Numbered from the stretch's first letter, positions 23,272-32,581 are shown. The stretch: DNA of 36,941 nucleotides from Synergistaceae bacterium (GCA_031267575.1 JAIRYN010000002.1:1-36941); one strand, 5' to 3'. Notes: generated by a model from the sequence alone, not told the origin. Numbers and translations: made by a program.

Positions 23272-25014
23272 ATGATACAGAGACTTCAGAAGAGCGATCT
23301 CGGTAATTCTTTAAGGAGCCTGATGGAAAACGACCCCGCTTTTAGGCCGGTTGCCTATTTTTCGATGGAGGTGGGGCTCAAAGAATCCATTCCCACTTAC
23401 TCTGGAGGCCTTGGAGTACTGGCCGGCGACATTCTGAAAAGCGCGGCCGACGTGGGCGTTCCCATGGCTGGCGTCACTTTGCTTTACCGAAAAGGGTACT
23501 TCGTCCAGGAGTTTAATGAGGATGGATGGCAAAAGGAAAAACCCGTCCAGTGGAACCCCGCTCACGAGCTTACTCTGCTCCCCAACCGAGTTTCCCTGAC
23601 GCTTCAGGGACGCGAGATTCAAATAGGAGTATGGGTTTACGAGATCATTGGCTCCTCGGGTTACCCCTTGCCCGTCTACTTTCTGGATACCGATTTCGAG
23701 CCCAATCACCCCGACGACCGCAAGCTCTGTTGGTACCTCTACGGTGGTGACAACGACTATCGCTTGCGCCAGGAGTTTATCTTGGGGGTGGGCGGTCTGC
23801 GCATTCTTCGCGACCTGGGCTATATGAACATCGAGACTTTCCATTTAAACGAGGGTCACGCGGGCTTTTTGACCCTGGAACTGATGCGGGAGCAGGGGTA
23901 CTACGACCCTGACAAGATCCGGGAGCAGGTGGTGTTTACCACTCACACTCCCGTACCCGCCGGCCACGACTATTTCGAGTTCGGACTCATTGACCACACA
24001 TTCCCACCCGACGCCCTTGCCGCCATCAAACGTATGATGCCCGACATGCAGGGGGTATCCATGACTGAGCTGGGGCTTCGCTATAGCCGCTACGTCAACG
24101 GTGTGGCCAAGAAACACGCCGAGGTCAGCAATGCTATGTTCAAAATGGACACCGTGGACTGGGTCACCAACGGCGTGCACCCTATCACTTGGATCAGCTC
24201 TGGAATGTGTAAACTTTACAGCAAACATATTCCCGGCTGGGAGCAGGACCCCGGCCGCCTCGTCCAGGCTCTGACCATCCCCAAACAGGATTTGTGGGCG
24301 GCCCACCAGGCCTCCAAGCTCCGCCTTTTCGCCCGGGTGTTGGAAACCACGGGCAAACAGCTCGACCCGGAGATCCTGACCCTGGGCTTCGCTCGCCGAG
24401 CCGCGACGTACAAGCGGGCCGACCTTTTGTTCTCGAACTTGAAACGTTTCATAGAAGTGGCAAGCGACCGGAAAATTCAGTTTATTTTCGCGGGAAAAGC
24501 GCACCCCAATGACAACGAGGGTAAGGCCGTCCTCCAGAAGATCAAGAAGTCGGCCAAGGATCTTCAGGACAAGATTTCCGTCGTTTTCATCGACAACTAT
24601 AACATGGAAATCGCCTCCTTGCTGACCCAGGGCGTGGACCTGTGGCTGAACACCCCCGTGCGGCCACGGGAGGCTAGCGGTACCAGTGGCATGAAATGTA
24701 CGATGAATGGCATTATGAACTTCTCCGTTCTGGACGGTTGGTGGATTGAGGGTTGGATCGAGGACGTGACGGGCTGGTCCATCGGTCCCGAGCCCAGCGT
24801 GTCCGACTACGAGCACTACGACGACTCTCTGGATGCTATCGATCTTTACGACAAGCTCGAAAAGAAGATTATTCCCACCTACTACAGTGACCACGAAAAA
24901 TGGGTGAGCATGATGCAGCATACCATCGCTCTCAACGCCTCGTTTTTCAACACTCATCGCGTGATCCGGGAATACGCGTCGAAGGCCTATTCCATCGATT
25001 TTAGAGGCATGTAA
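23272..25014 (+). CDS. glgP: Alpha-glucan (glycogen) phosphorylase, short GT35 type
   Basis: The enzyme releases glucose-1-phosphate from alpha-1,4-glucans using PLP. At 580 aa it belongs to the short phosphorylase type rather than the 800-aa form. Motifs: VAYFSMEVGLKESIPTYSGGLGVLAGD (residues about 25-52), HLNEGHAGFL, FTTHTPVPAGHD, and the PLP-lysine block EASGTSGMKCTMNG. I chose the ATG at 23272, since AAAGGAG is 9 nt upstream; the frame is open to an ATG at 23218 without a clear site. It lies between malQ and glgA; degradation and synthesis genes are thus in one run. Confidence 0.95.
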   Translation: MIQRLQKSDLGNSLRSLMENDPAFRPVAYFSMEVGLKESIPTYSGGLGVLAGDILKSAADVGVPMAGVTLLYRKGYFVQEFNEDGWQKEKPVQWNPAHELTLLPNRVSLTLQGREIQIGVWVYEIIGSSGYPLPVYFLDTDFEPNHPDDRKLCWYLYGGDNDYRLRQEFILGVGGLRILRDLGYMNIETFHLNEGHAGFLTLELMREQGYYDPDKIREQVVFTTHTPVPAGHDYFEFGLIDHTFPPDALAAIKRMMPDMQGVSMTELGLRYSRYVNGVAKKHAEVSNAMFKMDTVDWVTNGVHPITWISSGMCKLYSKHIPGWEQDPGRLVQALTIPKQDLWAAHQASKLRLFARVLETTGKQLDPEILTLGFARRAATYKRADLLFSNLKRFIEVASDRKIQFIFAGKAHPNDNEGKAVLQKIKKSAKDLQDKISVVFIDNYNMEIASLLTQGVDLWLNTPVRPREASGTSGMKCTMNGIMNFSVLDGWWIEGWIEDVTGWSIGPEPSVSDYEHYDDSLDAIDLYDKLEKKIIPTYYSDHEKWVSMMQHTIALNASFFNTHRVIREYASKAYSIDFRGM

Positions 25015-25028
25015 GCGAGGAAAAAATC

Positions 25029-26582
25029 ATGAGAGCGACCCCTAAACGTAAGCCGAAACACTCAAATGCCGGTTCGAAATCACAACACGCGAGACTTCCA
25101 GCTCCGAAGTCTCAGAAATCGGGCACGCAAAAAATGAAAGTCCTTTTCGTCGGAACCGAGCTATCTCCCTTTTCCAAGGTGGGAGGACTGGCTGATGTGA
25201 TGGGTTCGTTGCCGAAAGCCTTACGAAAGTGTGGGGTGGACGTTCGAGTAGTTACTCCAGCTTGGTCGGGCGTCATGGACAGAGTTCGGGAGGCGGGCTA
25301 CAAAGTCGCCACCTTTTCCCCCCGGATCAACGCGTCCTACGCTTGGCAAGGAGCGGACGCCGCGGTACATCGGGTGGATGTGGACGAGGTACCGGTCTAC
25401 TTTTTAGAATCGGACTACTACGGTAGCGAGATGTATCCCTGGAACCTCAATGCCTGGACAGTGCGTCCCTTTGCCGTTTTTTGCGCTCACGCCCTCAATC
25501 TGAAAGAGGCTGTAGAATGGACGCCCGATATTTTTCACTGCCACGACTGGACGAGCGCCTATTTGCCCTGTGCCCTGGCGTGGCATCGGCACTATCGGAA
25601 CGCGGACACAAAAAGCGTTATGACTCTGCATAACGTAGCCCATCAGGGAACCTTTTTTCCAGGATCTTTTTTTGAGGAGTCCGGCATGGACCCCTCCAGT
25701 TTCAACATGTGGGGGCTGGAGTTTTACGGACAGGTCAACCTCCTGAAAGGCGCCATCGTCAGTGCCACGGCCATAACCACCGTGTCGCCTCGCTACGCTT
25801 GGGAAATACAGACCTACGAATCCACTCAGGCATTGGCGCCTGTGATCTACGCTCAACGGCACAAATTGCACGGTATCTTGAACGGGATCGACGTGGACTA
25901 TTGGAACCCTTCCACGGACCCCTACCTGCCTCAGTGTTATACAGCCAAATCTCTGGAGGGCAAAAAAGAGTGCCGACGAGAACTTTTGAAAAACACCTCC
26001 TTCGATCCCGCTTACAATGGTCCCATCGTGGTCTGCGTTTCCCGTTTGGTGGAGCAAAAGGGATTCGATATCGTTCTGCCCGCTTTGAAACAGCTCGACA
26101 GCCTGGGGGCGAAGTTCGTTTTTTTGGGTAGCGGGCACCGCTGGATCGAGGACACACTGAGAGACGCCGCCGCCGCGAACAAGGATTCCTTCTGCTTTTT
26201 TCCTGGATACAACGAAGCGCTTGCTCACCTCCTCTACGCCGGCGGAGACATTTACCTGATGCCATCGCTTTTCGAGCCCTGTGGTTTGTCGCAGATGATC
26301 GCCATGCGTTACGGAACCGTCCCCGTGGTCCGTGAGGTGGGGGGACTGCGCGATACCGTGATCGATTCTGATTCCGAGGGAGGCGGCAATGGCTTTACCT
26401 TTTTGACTTACGACACCGCGGGAATGTTGTGGTCGTTACGCCGAGCGATAGAACGCTTTGCCAACGCTAACGCCTGGGATAAAATACGCATAAGGGGAAT
26501 GAAAGAAGATTTTTCCTGGGACAAGTCGGCGCGGCTTTATCAAGGCCTCTATCGAGACATTCTTCCAGTGGACAAGAGGTAG
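25029..26582 (+). CDS. glgA: Glycogen synthase (ADP-glucose type, GT5)
   Basis: GlgA extends alpha-1,4-glucan from ADP-glucose. The catalytic N-domain begins near residue 36 (MKVLFVGTELSPFSKVGGLADV, the KxGGL substrate loop), and the C-domain has VSRLVEQKG and the nucleotide-site block LFEPCGLSQMIAMRYGTVPVV. An N-terminal extension of 35 basic, Ser/Lys/Pro-rich residues precedes the domain; an internal ATG at the family start (25134) is available but lacks a good Shine-Dalgarno, whereas GCGAGGA precedes the ATG at 25029. The gene follows glgP by 14 bp. Confidence 0.95.
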   Translation: MRATPKRKPKHSNAGSKSQHARLPAPKSQKSGTQKMKVLFVGTELSPFSKVGGLADVMGSLPKALRKCGVDVRVVTPAWSGVMDRVREAGYKVATFSPRINASYAWQGADAAVHRVDVDEVPVYFLESDYYGSEMYPWNLNAWTVRPFAVFCAHALNLKEAVEWTPDIFHCHDWTSAYLPCALAWHRHYRNADTKSVMTLHNVAHQGTFFPGSFFEESGMDPSSFNMWGLEFYGQVNLLKGAIVSATAITTVSPRYAWEIQTYESTQALAPVIYAQRHKLHGILNGIDVDYWNPSTDPYLPQCYTAKSLEGKKECRRELLKNTSFDPAYNGPIVVCVSRLVEQKGFDIVLPALKQLDSLGAKFVFLGSGHRWIEDTLRDAAAANKDSFCFFPGYNEALAHLLYAGGDIYLMPSLFEPCGLSQMIAMRYGTVPVVREVGGLRDTVIDSDSEGGGNGFTFLTYDTAGMLWSLRRAIERFANANAWDKIRIRGMKEDFSWDKSARLYQGLYRDILPVDKR

Positions 26583-26681
26583 CGTAAATATTCAAGTTCA
26601 GAGGGGCGGAGCGGAAGAAGTTTGAACGATTACGACGTAGCCGCCGCGGAAGAGAAATTAGACGAGGGAGAGGGTATCATG

Positions 26682-28007
26682 TACGGAGAAAAATACGGGA
26701 GAGTTCTCGGGATTGTGCTTGCAGGGGGCAAAGGAGAACGCTTAATGCCGTTGACTCGTTACAGGGCAAAACCGGCCGTTTATTTCGGAGCGAAATATCG
26801 TATTATCGATTTTGCTCTTTCCAATCTCGTCAACAGCGGAATTTTTGCCGTTTACGTTCTCGTCCAGTTCAAGAGCCAGTCCCTTAACGAGCACATCGAA
26901 CAGGGGTGGCAGTTCGGCGGCGCTCTGCGCGGACGCGATTTTTTCGTGACGCTTGTTCCCGCGCAGATGTGGAGGGGTGAACATTGGTTCCAGGGAACGG
27001 CGGACGCCGTCTTCCAGAGTCTGCACCTGATCTCTCTTTTCAAGGCGGACGTGGTTTGTATTTTCGCCGCGGACCACATCTACAAGATGGACGTCGAACA
27101 GATGTTGGACCATCACGTCAAGTATAAAGCCGACGTCACCGTCGCCGCTAATGTGGTTCCGGTTGCTGAGGCTTATCAATTCGGTTGCATCAAGACTGAC
27201 GCGTCGGGGCGCATTGTGGAGTTTCTCGAAAAACCCTCCGTTCCTCCAGAGATTCCCGACAATCCGGGGTTTTGCTATATCTCGATGGGAAACTATATTT
27301 TCGAGCGCCACATTCTGGAAGAAGCGCTGATCTATGATTCCCAGCAACCGACCAGTCACGACTTCGGACGTGACATTATTCCAGGACTGGTGCAGCAGAA
27401 CGCCAGGGTATACGCCTATGATTTCTCGACCAACATTTTGCCTCACTCCACCCGCGAGATTGAAAAAGTGCACCAATGGCGTGAGGATAAACCCTATTGG
27501 CGCGACGTGGGGACGATCAAAGCCTATTGGCAGGCTCATATGGAACTTTTGAGCTACGACTCCGAGATGACGCTCTACAATCCCATGTGGCCCATTCGCA
27601 CCGTTTCCTTCGCCGACCCGCCTTCCTATTCTTACCCCGCCGACGGGCACGACTGCAACGTCAACCGCGCCCTTTTGGCCGAAGGAAGCCGTATCCTTGG
27701 AGCGACAGTACAGCGATCTGTTCTGTCGCGCAACTGCGTGGTTCAGCCAGGCACGGTCATTGATGAGAGCGTCATCGGCCAAGGCGTGGTGGTGGGACGG
27801 AACTGCCGCATCCGACATGCGATCATCGACGCGCACAACTACATTCCCGACAATACCGTGATCGGCGAGGATCCTGAAGCCGACGCGCGAGAGTATTCCG
27901 TCGACCCTGCCTCCGGGATCGTGACCATAGGGATGCCGCGCATCCAATATCAGAAAGACGTGGACGAAAAAGCCCTGGACGCCTTCTCCTGGTCCACGTT
28001 CAGTTGA
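26682..28007 (+). CDS. glgC: Glucose-1-phosphate adenylyltransferase
   Basis: GlgC makes ADP-glucose from ATP and glucose-1-phosphate, the committed step of bacterial glycogen synthesis. Motifs: VLAGGKGERLMPLTRYRAKPAV with the nucleotide loop (residues about 12-33), YRIIDFALSNLVNSG, FQGTADAVFQSL, and FLEKP; a left-handed beta-helix C-domain follows (ATVQRSVLSRNCVVQPGTVI). The usual GlgC length of about 430 fits the ATG at 26682 (441 aa), which has GGGAGAGGG upstream; the frame is also open from a TTG at 26622. Allosteric behaviour cannot be read from the sequence. Confidence 0.95.
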   Translation, partial: YGEKYGRVLGIVLAGGKGERLMPLTRYRAKPAVYFGAKYRIIDFALSNLVNSGIFAVYVLVQFKSQSLNEHIEQGWQFGGALRGRDFFVTLVPAQMWRGEHWFQGTADAVFQSLHLISLFKADVVCIFAADHIYKMDVEQMLDHHVKYKADVTVAANVVPVAEAYQFGCIKTDASGRIVEFLEKPSVPPEIPDNPGFCYISMGNYIFERHILEEALIYDSQQPTSHDFGRDIIPGLVQQNARVYAYDFSTNILPHSTREIEKVHQWREDKPYWRDVGTIKAYWQAHMELLSYDSEMTLYNPMWPIRTVSFADPPSYSYPADGHDCNVNRALLAEGSRILGATVQRSVLSRNCVVQPGTVIDESVIGQGVVVGRNCRIRHAIIDAHNYIPDNTVIGEDPEADAREYSVDPASGIVTIGMPRIQYQKDVDEKALDAFSWSTFS

Positions 28008-28032
28008 CGGTTCACTCAAGGAGGGAAATCTG

Positions 28033-29217
28033 ATGGAAAAAAGAGAACTCGTGATCATTGGCGCCGGCCCGGCCGGGATGACGGCGGCAATCTATGGACG
28101 CCGCGCGGGGCTTGATGTGTTGCTTCTGGAGAGAGGGGCCACGGGTGGGCAGATCAATACCACCGATGAGATCGAAAACTGGCCGGGTACACAGCGCGCC
28201 ACAGGGCCGGAGCTGGGAAATATGTTCCGTGATCACGCCCTCAAATTTAAGACCGAAATCCGCCCCGCCGAGGTAAAAAAAGTGGAGCTCCGCGGAGACA
28301 GCAAGGTTCTCGTCACAAATAAGGGAGAGATCGAGACCGAGGCGATCATTGTCGCCACAGGCGCTTACTTCCGCCGCTTGGGTTGCCCTGGGGAAGCCGA
28401 GCACATCGGACAGGGCGTCAGTTACTGTGCCGTGTGTGACGGGGCTTTCTTCGAGGACGAGGTCATCGCCGTCGTGGGAGGCGGGAATACTGCGGTGGAA
28501 GAAGGAACCTATCTGACGAAGTTCGCCTCCAAGGTATACATCATCCATCGTCGCGACGAGTTTCGGGCCGACCGCGCCGCCGTCGAGCGCGCGCTCTCCA
28601 ACCCCAAAATTGTTCCCGTTTGGAATAGCGTGGTGGATAAAATCGAAGGCGACGGAGTAGTCGAGAATCTGGTTTTAAAGAACATCAAGACCAACGAGGT
28701 TTCTAATTTATCGGTAACGGGCATTTTCATGTTTGTGGGGCAGGCACCCTACGACGAGTGCGTCCGAGGTTTGGTGAAAGCCACGAAAGAGGGATGGATT
28801 CTGGTCAACGAGCAGATGGAGACTTCTGTGGAAGGGATTTTCGCCGCGGGCGATGTATGCCGCAAACATCTGCGTCAAGTAGTGACGGCTGCTTCCGATG
28901 GCGCTATCGCCGCGATGGGGGCATCCGCCTACATCAACGAGCAGCTCCATCTTCGATCCACCTTGTTGACACCGGAATCCGTAACGGCGTTTTTTTACTC
29001 CAGCATCGACCCGGAACAGGTTCGACTTTCCAACGAGGCGGAAAAACTCGCTAAGGCCCAGGACAAAAAGATCCCGATCATCGACGGTTACAAAAATAGC
29101 CGTATAACCGAAAAACTGGGCATCGCCCTGCCGGCTGTCGTCGAACTCCGTTCCGGTACGATCACGAAATCGACTCCGATCTCCTCGGAAGCAGATATCG
29201 TCAAGGCGTTGGCCTGA
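28033..29217 (+). CDS. trxB: Thioredoxin reductase with a C-terminal thioredoxin-like domain lacking CxxC
   Basis: Residues 1-306 are a normal low-molecular-weight thioredoxin reductase: FAD site GAGPAGMTAAIYGRRAG, redox pair C132/C135 (CAVCDG), NADPH site VVGGGNTAVEE with HRRDEFRAD, and the final FAD motif GIFAAGDVCRK. Residues about 307-394 form an extra domain with a beta-alpha-beta pattern and a LPAVVEL segment resembling the cis-Pro strand of thioredoxin folds, but no cysteine pair. Standard TrxB has about 310-320 residues, so this is a fusion or family variant. CAAGGAGGG precedes the ATG. It may use thioredoxin, glutaredoxin-like or peroxiredoxin partners not found in this window. Confidence 0.9.
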   Translation: MEKRELVIIGAGPAGMTAAIYGRRAGLDVLLLERGATGGQINTTDEIENWPGTQRATGPELGNMFRDHALKFKTEIRPAEVKKVELRGDSKVLVTNKGEIETEAIIVATGAYFRRLGCPGEAEHIGQGVSYCAVCDGAFFEDEVIAVVGGGNTAVEEGTYLTKFASKVYIIHRRDEFRADRAAVERALSNPKIVPVWNSVVDKIEGDGVVENLVLKNIKTNEVSNLSVTGIFMFVGQAPYDECVRGLVKATKEGWILVNEQMETSVEGIFAAGDVCRKHLRQVVTAASDGAIAAMGASAYINEQLHLRSTLLTPESVTAFFYSSIDPEQVRLSNEAEKLAKAQDKKIPIIDGYKNSRITEKLGIALPAVVELRSGTITKSTPISSEADIVKALA

Positions 29218-29242
29218 CCGAGTGTAAAGGCGATTGAGTCGC

Positions 29243-30145
29243 ATGATTCTGACCGTGACATTTAATCCGGCTGTCGACCTGGATTTTATCATCAACGATT
29301 TCCACCCCGGCGGGCGATATCACGCGAACGTTTCTCGGCGTAGCCCAGGCGGCGGAGGGATCAATATCTCTATTATTCTGAGTCGTCTGGGCCTATCCTC
29401 AATTGCGACGGGCTTCTTGGCGGGGTTCAACGCCTCCTATATCTTGGACTCCCTTCGCAGGGAAAAGGTTTTCGCGCATTTCATCCACACGAGGGGCGAG
29501 ACGCGGATCAACGTGTGCATCACCGATACCGAAAAAAACCTCGAAACGCGTCTGCACGAATTGGGGCTGGACATACTCGAACACGATAGAACCGCGTTTG
29601 TAGTGAATTTTGAGCGCACCTTGGGGCGAGTCGAAAGAGTTGTTATGGGAGGCTCTTTGCCTCCTGGATTCGATGGCTCTATTTACACGCGCTTAATGCG
29701 GATTGCCCAAAACAGCTCGATTCCCACCATTCTCTCCCCCCGGAAGGAGGACTTGGAGGTCGTCCTGGAAGAAACACCGACTATTCTCAAGCTGAACTAT
29801 CAGAAGAGCGCCGAGATTTTCATGGCACGCGCCGAGAGCCTGCACCGCAAGGGAACGGAATGGGTCTGCGCCTCTCTCGAAGAGGGGCGGGTGATTTTTT
29901 CCTCTCAGAGAGGGGCTTGGATCGCGGAGGGTGAAAGCGCGGAAATGCTTTATACTTACGCTACTGAGGACGCTCTTTTGGCCGGGATGATCGCCGCCAT
30001 ACAGCAGCGCGCCTCCACGGAGGATATCATGCGGTTGGCCATGGCCTGTAACTGGGAGTGTGCCACACACCCCGAAAAATTTCCCCGCGACAGGGCACGT
30101 GTGGAGGAGTTGACGCATCGAGTCCTCCTTACTAAAATCGACTGA
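29243..30145 (+). CDS. PfkB-family sugar kinase (1-phosphofructokinase-like) with altered GAGD motif
   Basis: The fold markers are those of FruK/LacC-type kinases: ILTVTFNPAVDLDF, SPGGGGINISIILSRLG, and MGGSLPPGF. At the C-terminus the anion-hole motif, usually GAGD, reads ATED (YATEDALLAGM), keeping the Asp but losing both glycines; the KxNxxE-type strand reads LKLNYQKSAEI. Activity as 1-phosphofructokinase is therefore uncertain; it may be slow, changed in substrate, or lost. The start is the ATG at 29243 (AAAGG about 12 nt upstream) or the TTG at 29234. It lies 25 bp after trxB. Confidence 0.8.
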   Translation: MILTVTFNPAVDLDFIINDFHPGGRYHANVSRRSPGGGGINISIILSRLGLSSIATGFLAGFNASYILDSLRREKVFAHFIHTRGETRINVCITDTEKNLETRLHELGLDILEHDRTAFVVNFERTLGRVERVVMGGSLPPGFDGSIYTRLMRIAQNSSIPTILSPRKEDLEVVLEETPTILKLNYQKSAEIFMARAESLHRKGTEWVCASLEEGRVIFSSQRGAWIAEGESAEMLYTYATEDALLAGMIAAIQQRASTEDIMRLAMACNWECATHPEKFPRDRARVEELTHRVLLTKID

Positions 30146-30314
30146 GTCGAGTTCTGGAATCCGACCTGCCCGGCGCTTCGAGATTGGGACCGTGAACTCT
30201 CCGGTTCGGATTTTGTGGGTTTCGCATATTTTACATAGAGTTTTACATGTCTCGCGAAACGAAAGTTTTTCCTCGAAATATCCGAAAAAGAGAGTGAAAG
30301 GGGATTGATTTAGG

Positions 30315-30872
30315 GTGGAAAATAAATCTCAGGACGTGCAGTTTACATATCAGGCCACGCAAATTTCGACGGCAACAAAGGAGCAACTTCTTCTCATCAC
30401 CTATGATATCGGCATCCGTTCTTGCCGTATAGCGGAAGCCGCGTTGGGAGCAGATAGTAAAAACCAAGATTTTGACCTAGCGCATCGGGAAATACTGCGG
30501 GCTCAGGAGGTCATTCGGGAACTCATGGTGACCCTGAACACCGACAAGGGCGGGGAGATGGCCCGCAGTTTGATGCGAATTTATGATTTCATGTACCAGC
30601 TTCTCGTGGAAGCCAACGTTAAAAAGAAGCCCAGCAACGTCCATACTGTTCTGACGATGTTGGAAGATCTCAAGGAGACTTGGGGAGAAGCTCTGATGAA
30701 GCTGTTGAAGGAGTATCAGGCAGCCCACCCCGAGGATGAAGATCTTAAGGCTGTCAAGAACCTGAGCCTCGATGAACTGAAAATCGCTCCGAACGCGAAA
30801 ATCTCAGCGGCTCCGCGCCCGGTTTCGGTTCCCGGCAAGGCTCAACCCGGAGGTTTGAACATTGCTGGATAG
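30315..30872 (+). CDS. fliS: Flagellin export chaperone FliS
   Basis: FliS binds the C-terminus of flagellin and keeps it unpolymerised until export. The sequence has the family pattern: YQATQISTATKEQLLLITYDIGIRSCRIAE, HREILRAQEVIRELMVTLNTDKGGEMARSLMRIYDFM. After the usual 125-130 residues there is a Pro/Ala-rich tail of about 40 residues. The GTG at 30315 is the start, with AAAGGGGA about 13 nt upstream. The gene overlaps the flgN-like gene by 11 bp, showing a flagellar chaperone pair; no flagellin or fliD is in the window. Confidence 0.92.
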   Translation: MENKSQDVQFTYQATQISTATKEQLLLITYDIGIRSCRIAEAALGADSKNQDFDLAHREILRAQEVIRELMVTLNTDKGGEMARSLMRIYDFMYQLLVEANVKKKPSNVHTVLTMLEDLKETWGEALMKLLKEYQAAHPEDEDLKAVKNLSLDELKIAPNAKISAAPRPVSVPGKAQPGGLNIAG

Positions 30873-31341
30873 CGTTCTGGACACGGTCAAGAACTTACTG
30901 AAACTTGAATTGGGGATATACGGCACTTTAAGAAAAATGGTCTCTCGGGAACTGGAGGCCATTATCCTCGATAAGGACATGGAAGAACTCCTCTCGATCT
31001 TGCAGGAAAAACAAGAGCTGATCTCCCGGCTTCAGTTGCTGGCGGATACGTGGTTGGACGCTTTCCCCAGCTTAGGGCTTGCGGAGGTTCGAGGGACATC
31101 TGGGTTCTGGGAAAAATTAGGCGCGCTTTTCTCTGGAGAGGAAAGCGCCGAATTTGACCAGATTCTATCGGAAACCCGCGCCGCCGCCGAGAATCTAATG
31201 GTGGCCGAGGCAAAGGTGCAGGAAGAACTTGAAAAACACGTACAACAACTGCGGGACAAGATGTTGCAAATGACCCAGGGGCGCTCGGCTTTCGTGAACT
31301 ACGCCAAAATGGGGGGAAGTTACATTGACTCCGGCCAGTAG
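30862..31341 (+). CDS. flgN: FlgN-like flagellar chaperone
   Basis: FlgN chaperones the hook-filament junction proteins FlgK and FlgL in the cytoplasm. The 159-aa product is almost wholly alpha-helical with heptad spacing, contains the family-like EKQELISRLQLLADTWL segment and ends near YIDSGQ, similar to the YIDxK ends of FlgN proteins. It starts at TTG (30862), fixed by GGAGGT at 30849-30854; this places the start inside the last codons of fliS. Sequence conservation in FlgN is low, so the call depends partly on its pairing with fliS. Confidence 0.8.
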   Translation: MLDSVLDTVKNLLKLELGIYGTLRKMVSRELEAIILDKDMEELLSILQEKQELISRLQLLADTWLDAFPSLGLAEVRGTSGFWEKLGALFSGEESAEFDQILSETRAAAENLMVAEAKVQEELEKHVQQLRDKMLQMTQGRSAFVNYAKMGGSYIDSGQ

Positions 31342-32521
31342 AAAAAGTAAAAAAAAACTTTCATGTACCCTTTTTCCTCTATTTTTGTTTGTGTTTTTGA
31401 CGTTTTACCTTTTTTCCTATTCCGCTCAAGCCCAAAATCAAGGTAAAAATTCGGGAAAAAACGATGTTTCTTTCGATAACTCGCCATCAAAAGACGAGGG
31501 CATTGCTGATTCCCAGTTGCGAAAAGAACGAGAAGCGGGGCGAAAGACTGTCAAAGAGATAGAGGAGCGATGGGAGCTAATAGCGGATCCTGTTCCACTC
31601 GTTCGCCTTTCCATGATCGTAGACGCCCTGAAGCCACACATGGAACGCGAAATTCCTTACGAAGTCCGTATCATCAGATCAGATGTTTCCAACGCCTTTT
31701 GTCTTCCTGGCGGGTTCATTTTCTTCACTTCGAAAATGCTGCAACTCCTTCACTCCGACGCTGAAATCGCCGCGGTTATGGCCCACGAAATGGTCCACGT
31801 GGACCAGAGCCACGGCTTCAAAATGGCGGCCAAGTCCGAAAAAATTACTTTGGCGGCTCTGGTCGTGATGCTGGCCAGTGGGGGTGCGTTGGCGCCCGTT
31901 GCATTGTCTCAGGTGATGCAAGTAGCTATCACCAGTTCGTACTCTATCGAGTTCGAAAAGGAGGCCGACAGCATGGGGTTGGACGCGCTAATCGCCGCGG
32001 GCTATCCAGCCTCAGCTATGGTTACTGTCATGGAGGGGTTTATGCACGAGGAAATGAAACGCCCCATCCAGGAGTATGGCATCTACATGGACCACCCCGA
32101 CTCCATTGATCGGGTTCGGAGCCTGGGGGAGAAGCTGGTGAGCTTGAAGATCGCCGTGGAAAGAAAGCACCCTCTTCAAATGCTCCAAACCTTCGTGAAA
32201 GAGAACGGGGCAAAAATCAGCCTTTTCGTGGATGATCTGGAGGTGTGGGAGGGCACCAACGACAACCAGACAAGGGACCTTTTGAGGCAGGTGAGAGAAC
32301 TGCTGGACCGGGGCTTTCAGATGGAGCTGGTGCCTTATGACCTACGGTTGGAAAATAGCGGAGCGAAAGGAGAAAGCGTCTTACGCCTGAAAAACGTTGT
32401 TTTGGCCCATACCCCCTTGCCGGCGGGAATGCCCGGCCTTTCCACCCTGAGGGAAAATCTTCTAGTGGCTTTGGACCGGGCCAGAAAAAAACACCCCATA
32501 GCCAATTATTTCAAATATTAA
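31325..32521 (+). CDS. Exported M48-family zinc metalloprotease
   Basis: The zinc motif HEMVH (HExxH) is at about residues 156-160 in AAVMAHEMVHVDQSHG, and the third ligand Glu is in EFEKEADSMGLDAL. The LPGGFIFFTSKMLQLL strand before it is typical of the BepA/LoiP group, which act on outer-membrane proteins in the periplasm. A signal peptide spans residues 1-36 (KSKKK then a Leu/Phe-rich core, cut after SAQA). The C-terminal 130 residues have no recognised domain. It starts at TTG 31325 with GGGGGGAAG just upstream, overlapping flgN by 17 bp. Its transcription with flagellar genes is notable but may be accidental. Confidence 0.88.
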   Translation: MTPASRKSKKKLSCTLFPLFLFVFLTFYLFSYSAQAQNQGKNSGKNDVSFDNSPSKDEGIADSQLRKEREAGRKTVKEIEERWELIADPVPLVRLSMIVDALKPHMEREIPYEVRIIRSDVSNAFCLPGGFIFFTSKMLQLLHSDAEIAAVMAHEMVHVDQSHGFKMAAKSEKITLAALVVMLASGGALAPVALSQVMQVAITSSYSIEFEKEADSMGLDALIAAGYPASAMVTVMEGFMHEEMKRPIQEYGIYMDHPDSIDRVRSLGEKLVSLKIAVERKHPLQMLQTFVKENGAKISLFVDDLEVWEGTNDNQTRDLLRQVRELLDRGFQMELVPYDLRLENSGAKGESVLRLKNVVLAHTPLPAGMPGLSTLRENLLVALDRARKKHPIANYFKY

Positions 32522-32560
32522 CTAGCGAGCGCTTCCAATATTAACTAGCAAGCGCTTCCG
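32515..32560 (+). repeat. Tandem 23-bp duplication across the stop codon of the M48 gene
   Basis: Two copies of a 23-bp unit starting ATATTAACTAGC and ending GCGCTTCC plus one base, differing at two positions. The first includes the last codon and TAA of the protease gene, as at 5051-5083. Confidence 0.9.
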
Positions 32561-32581
32561 ATATTGTTTTAGTATTTTTAG

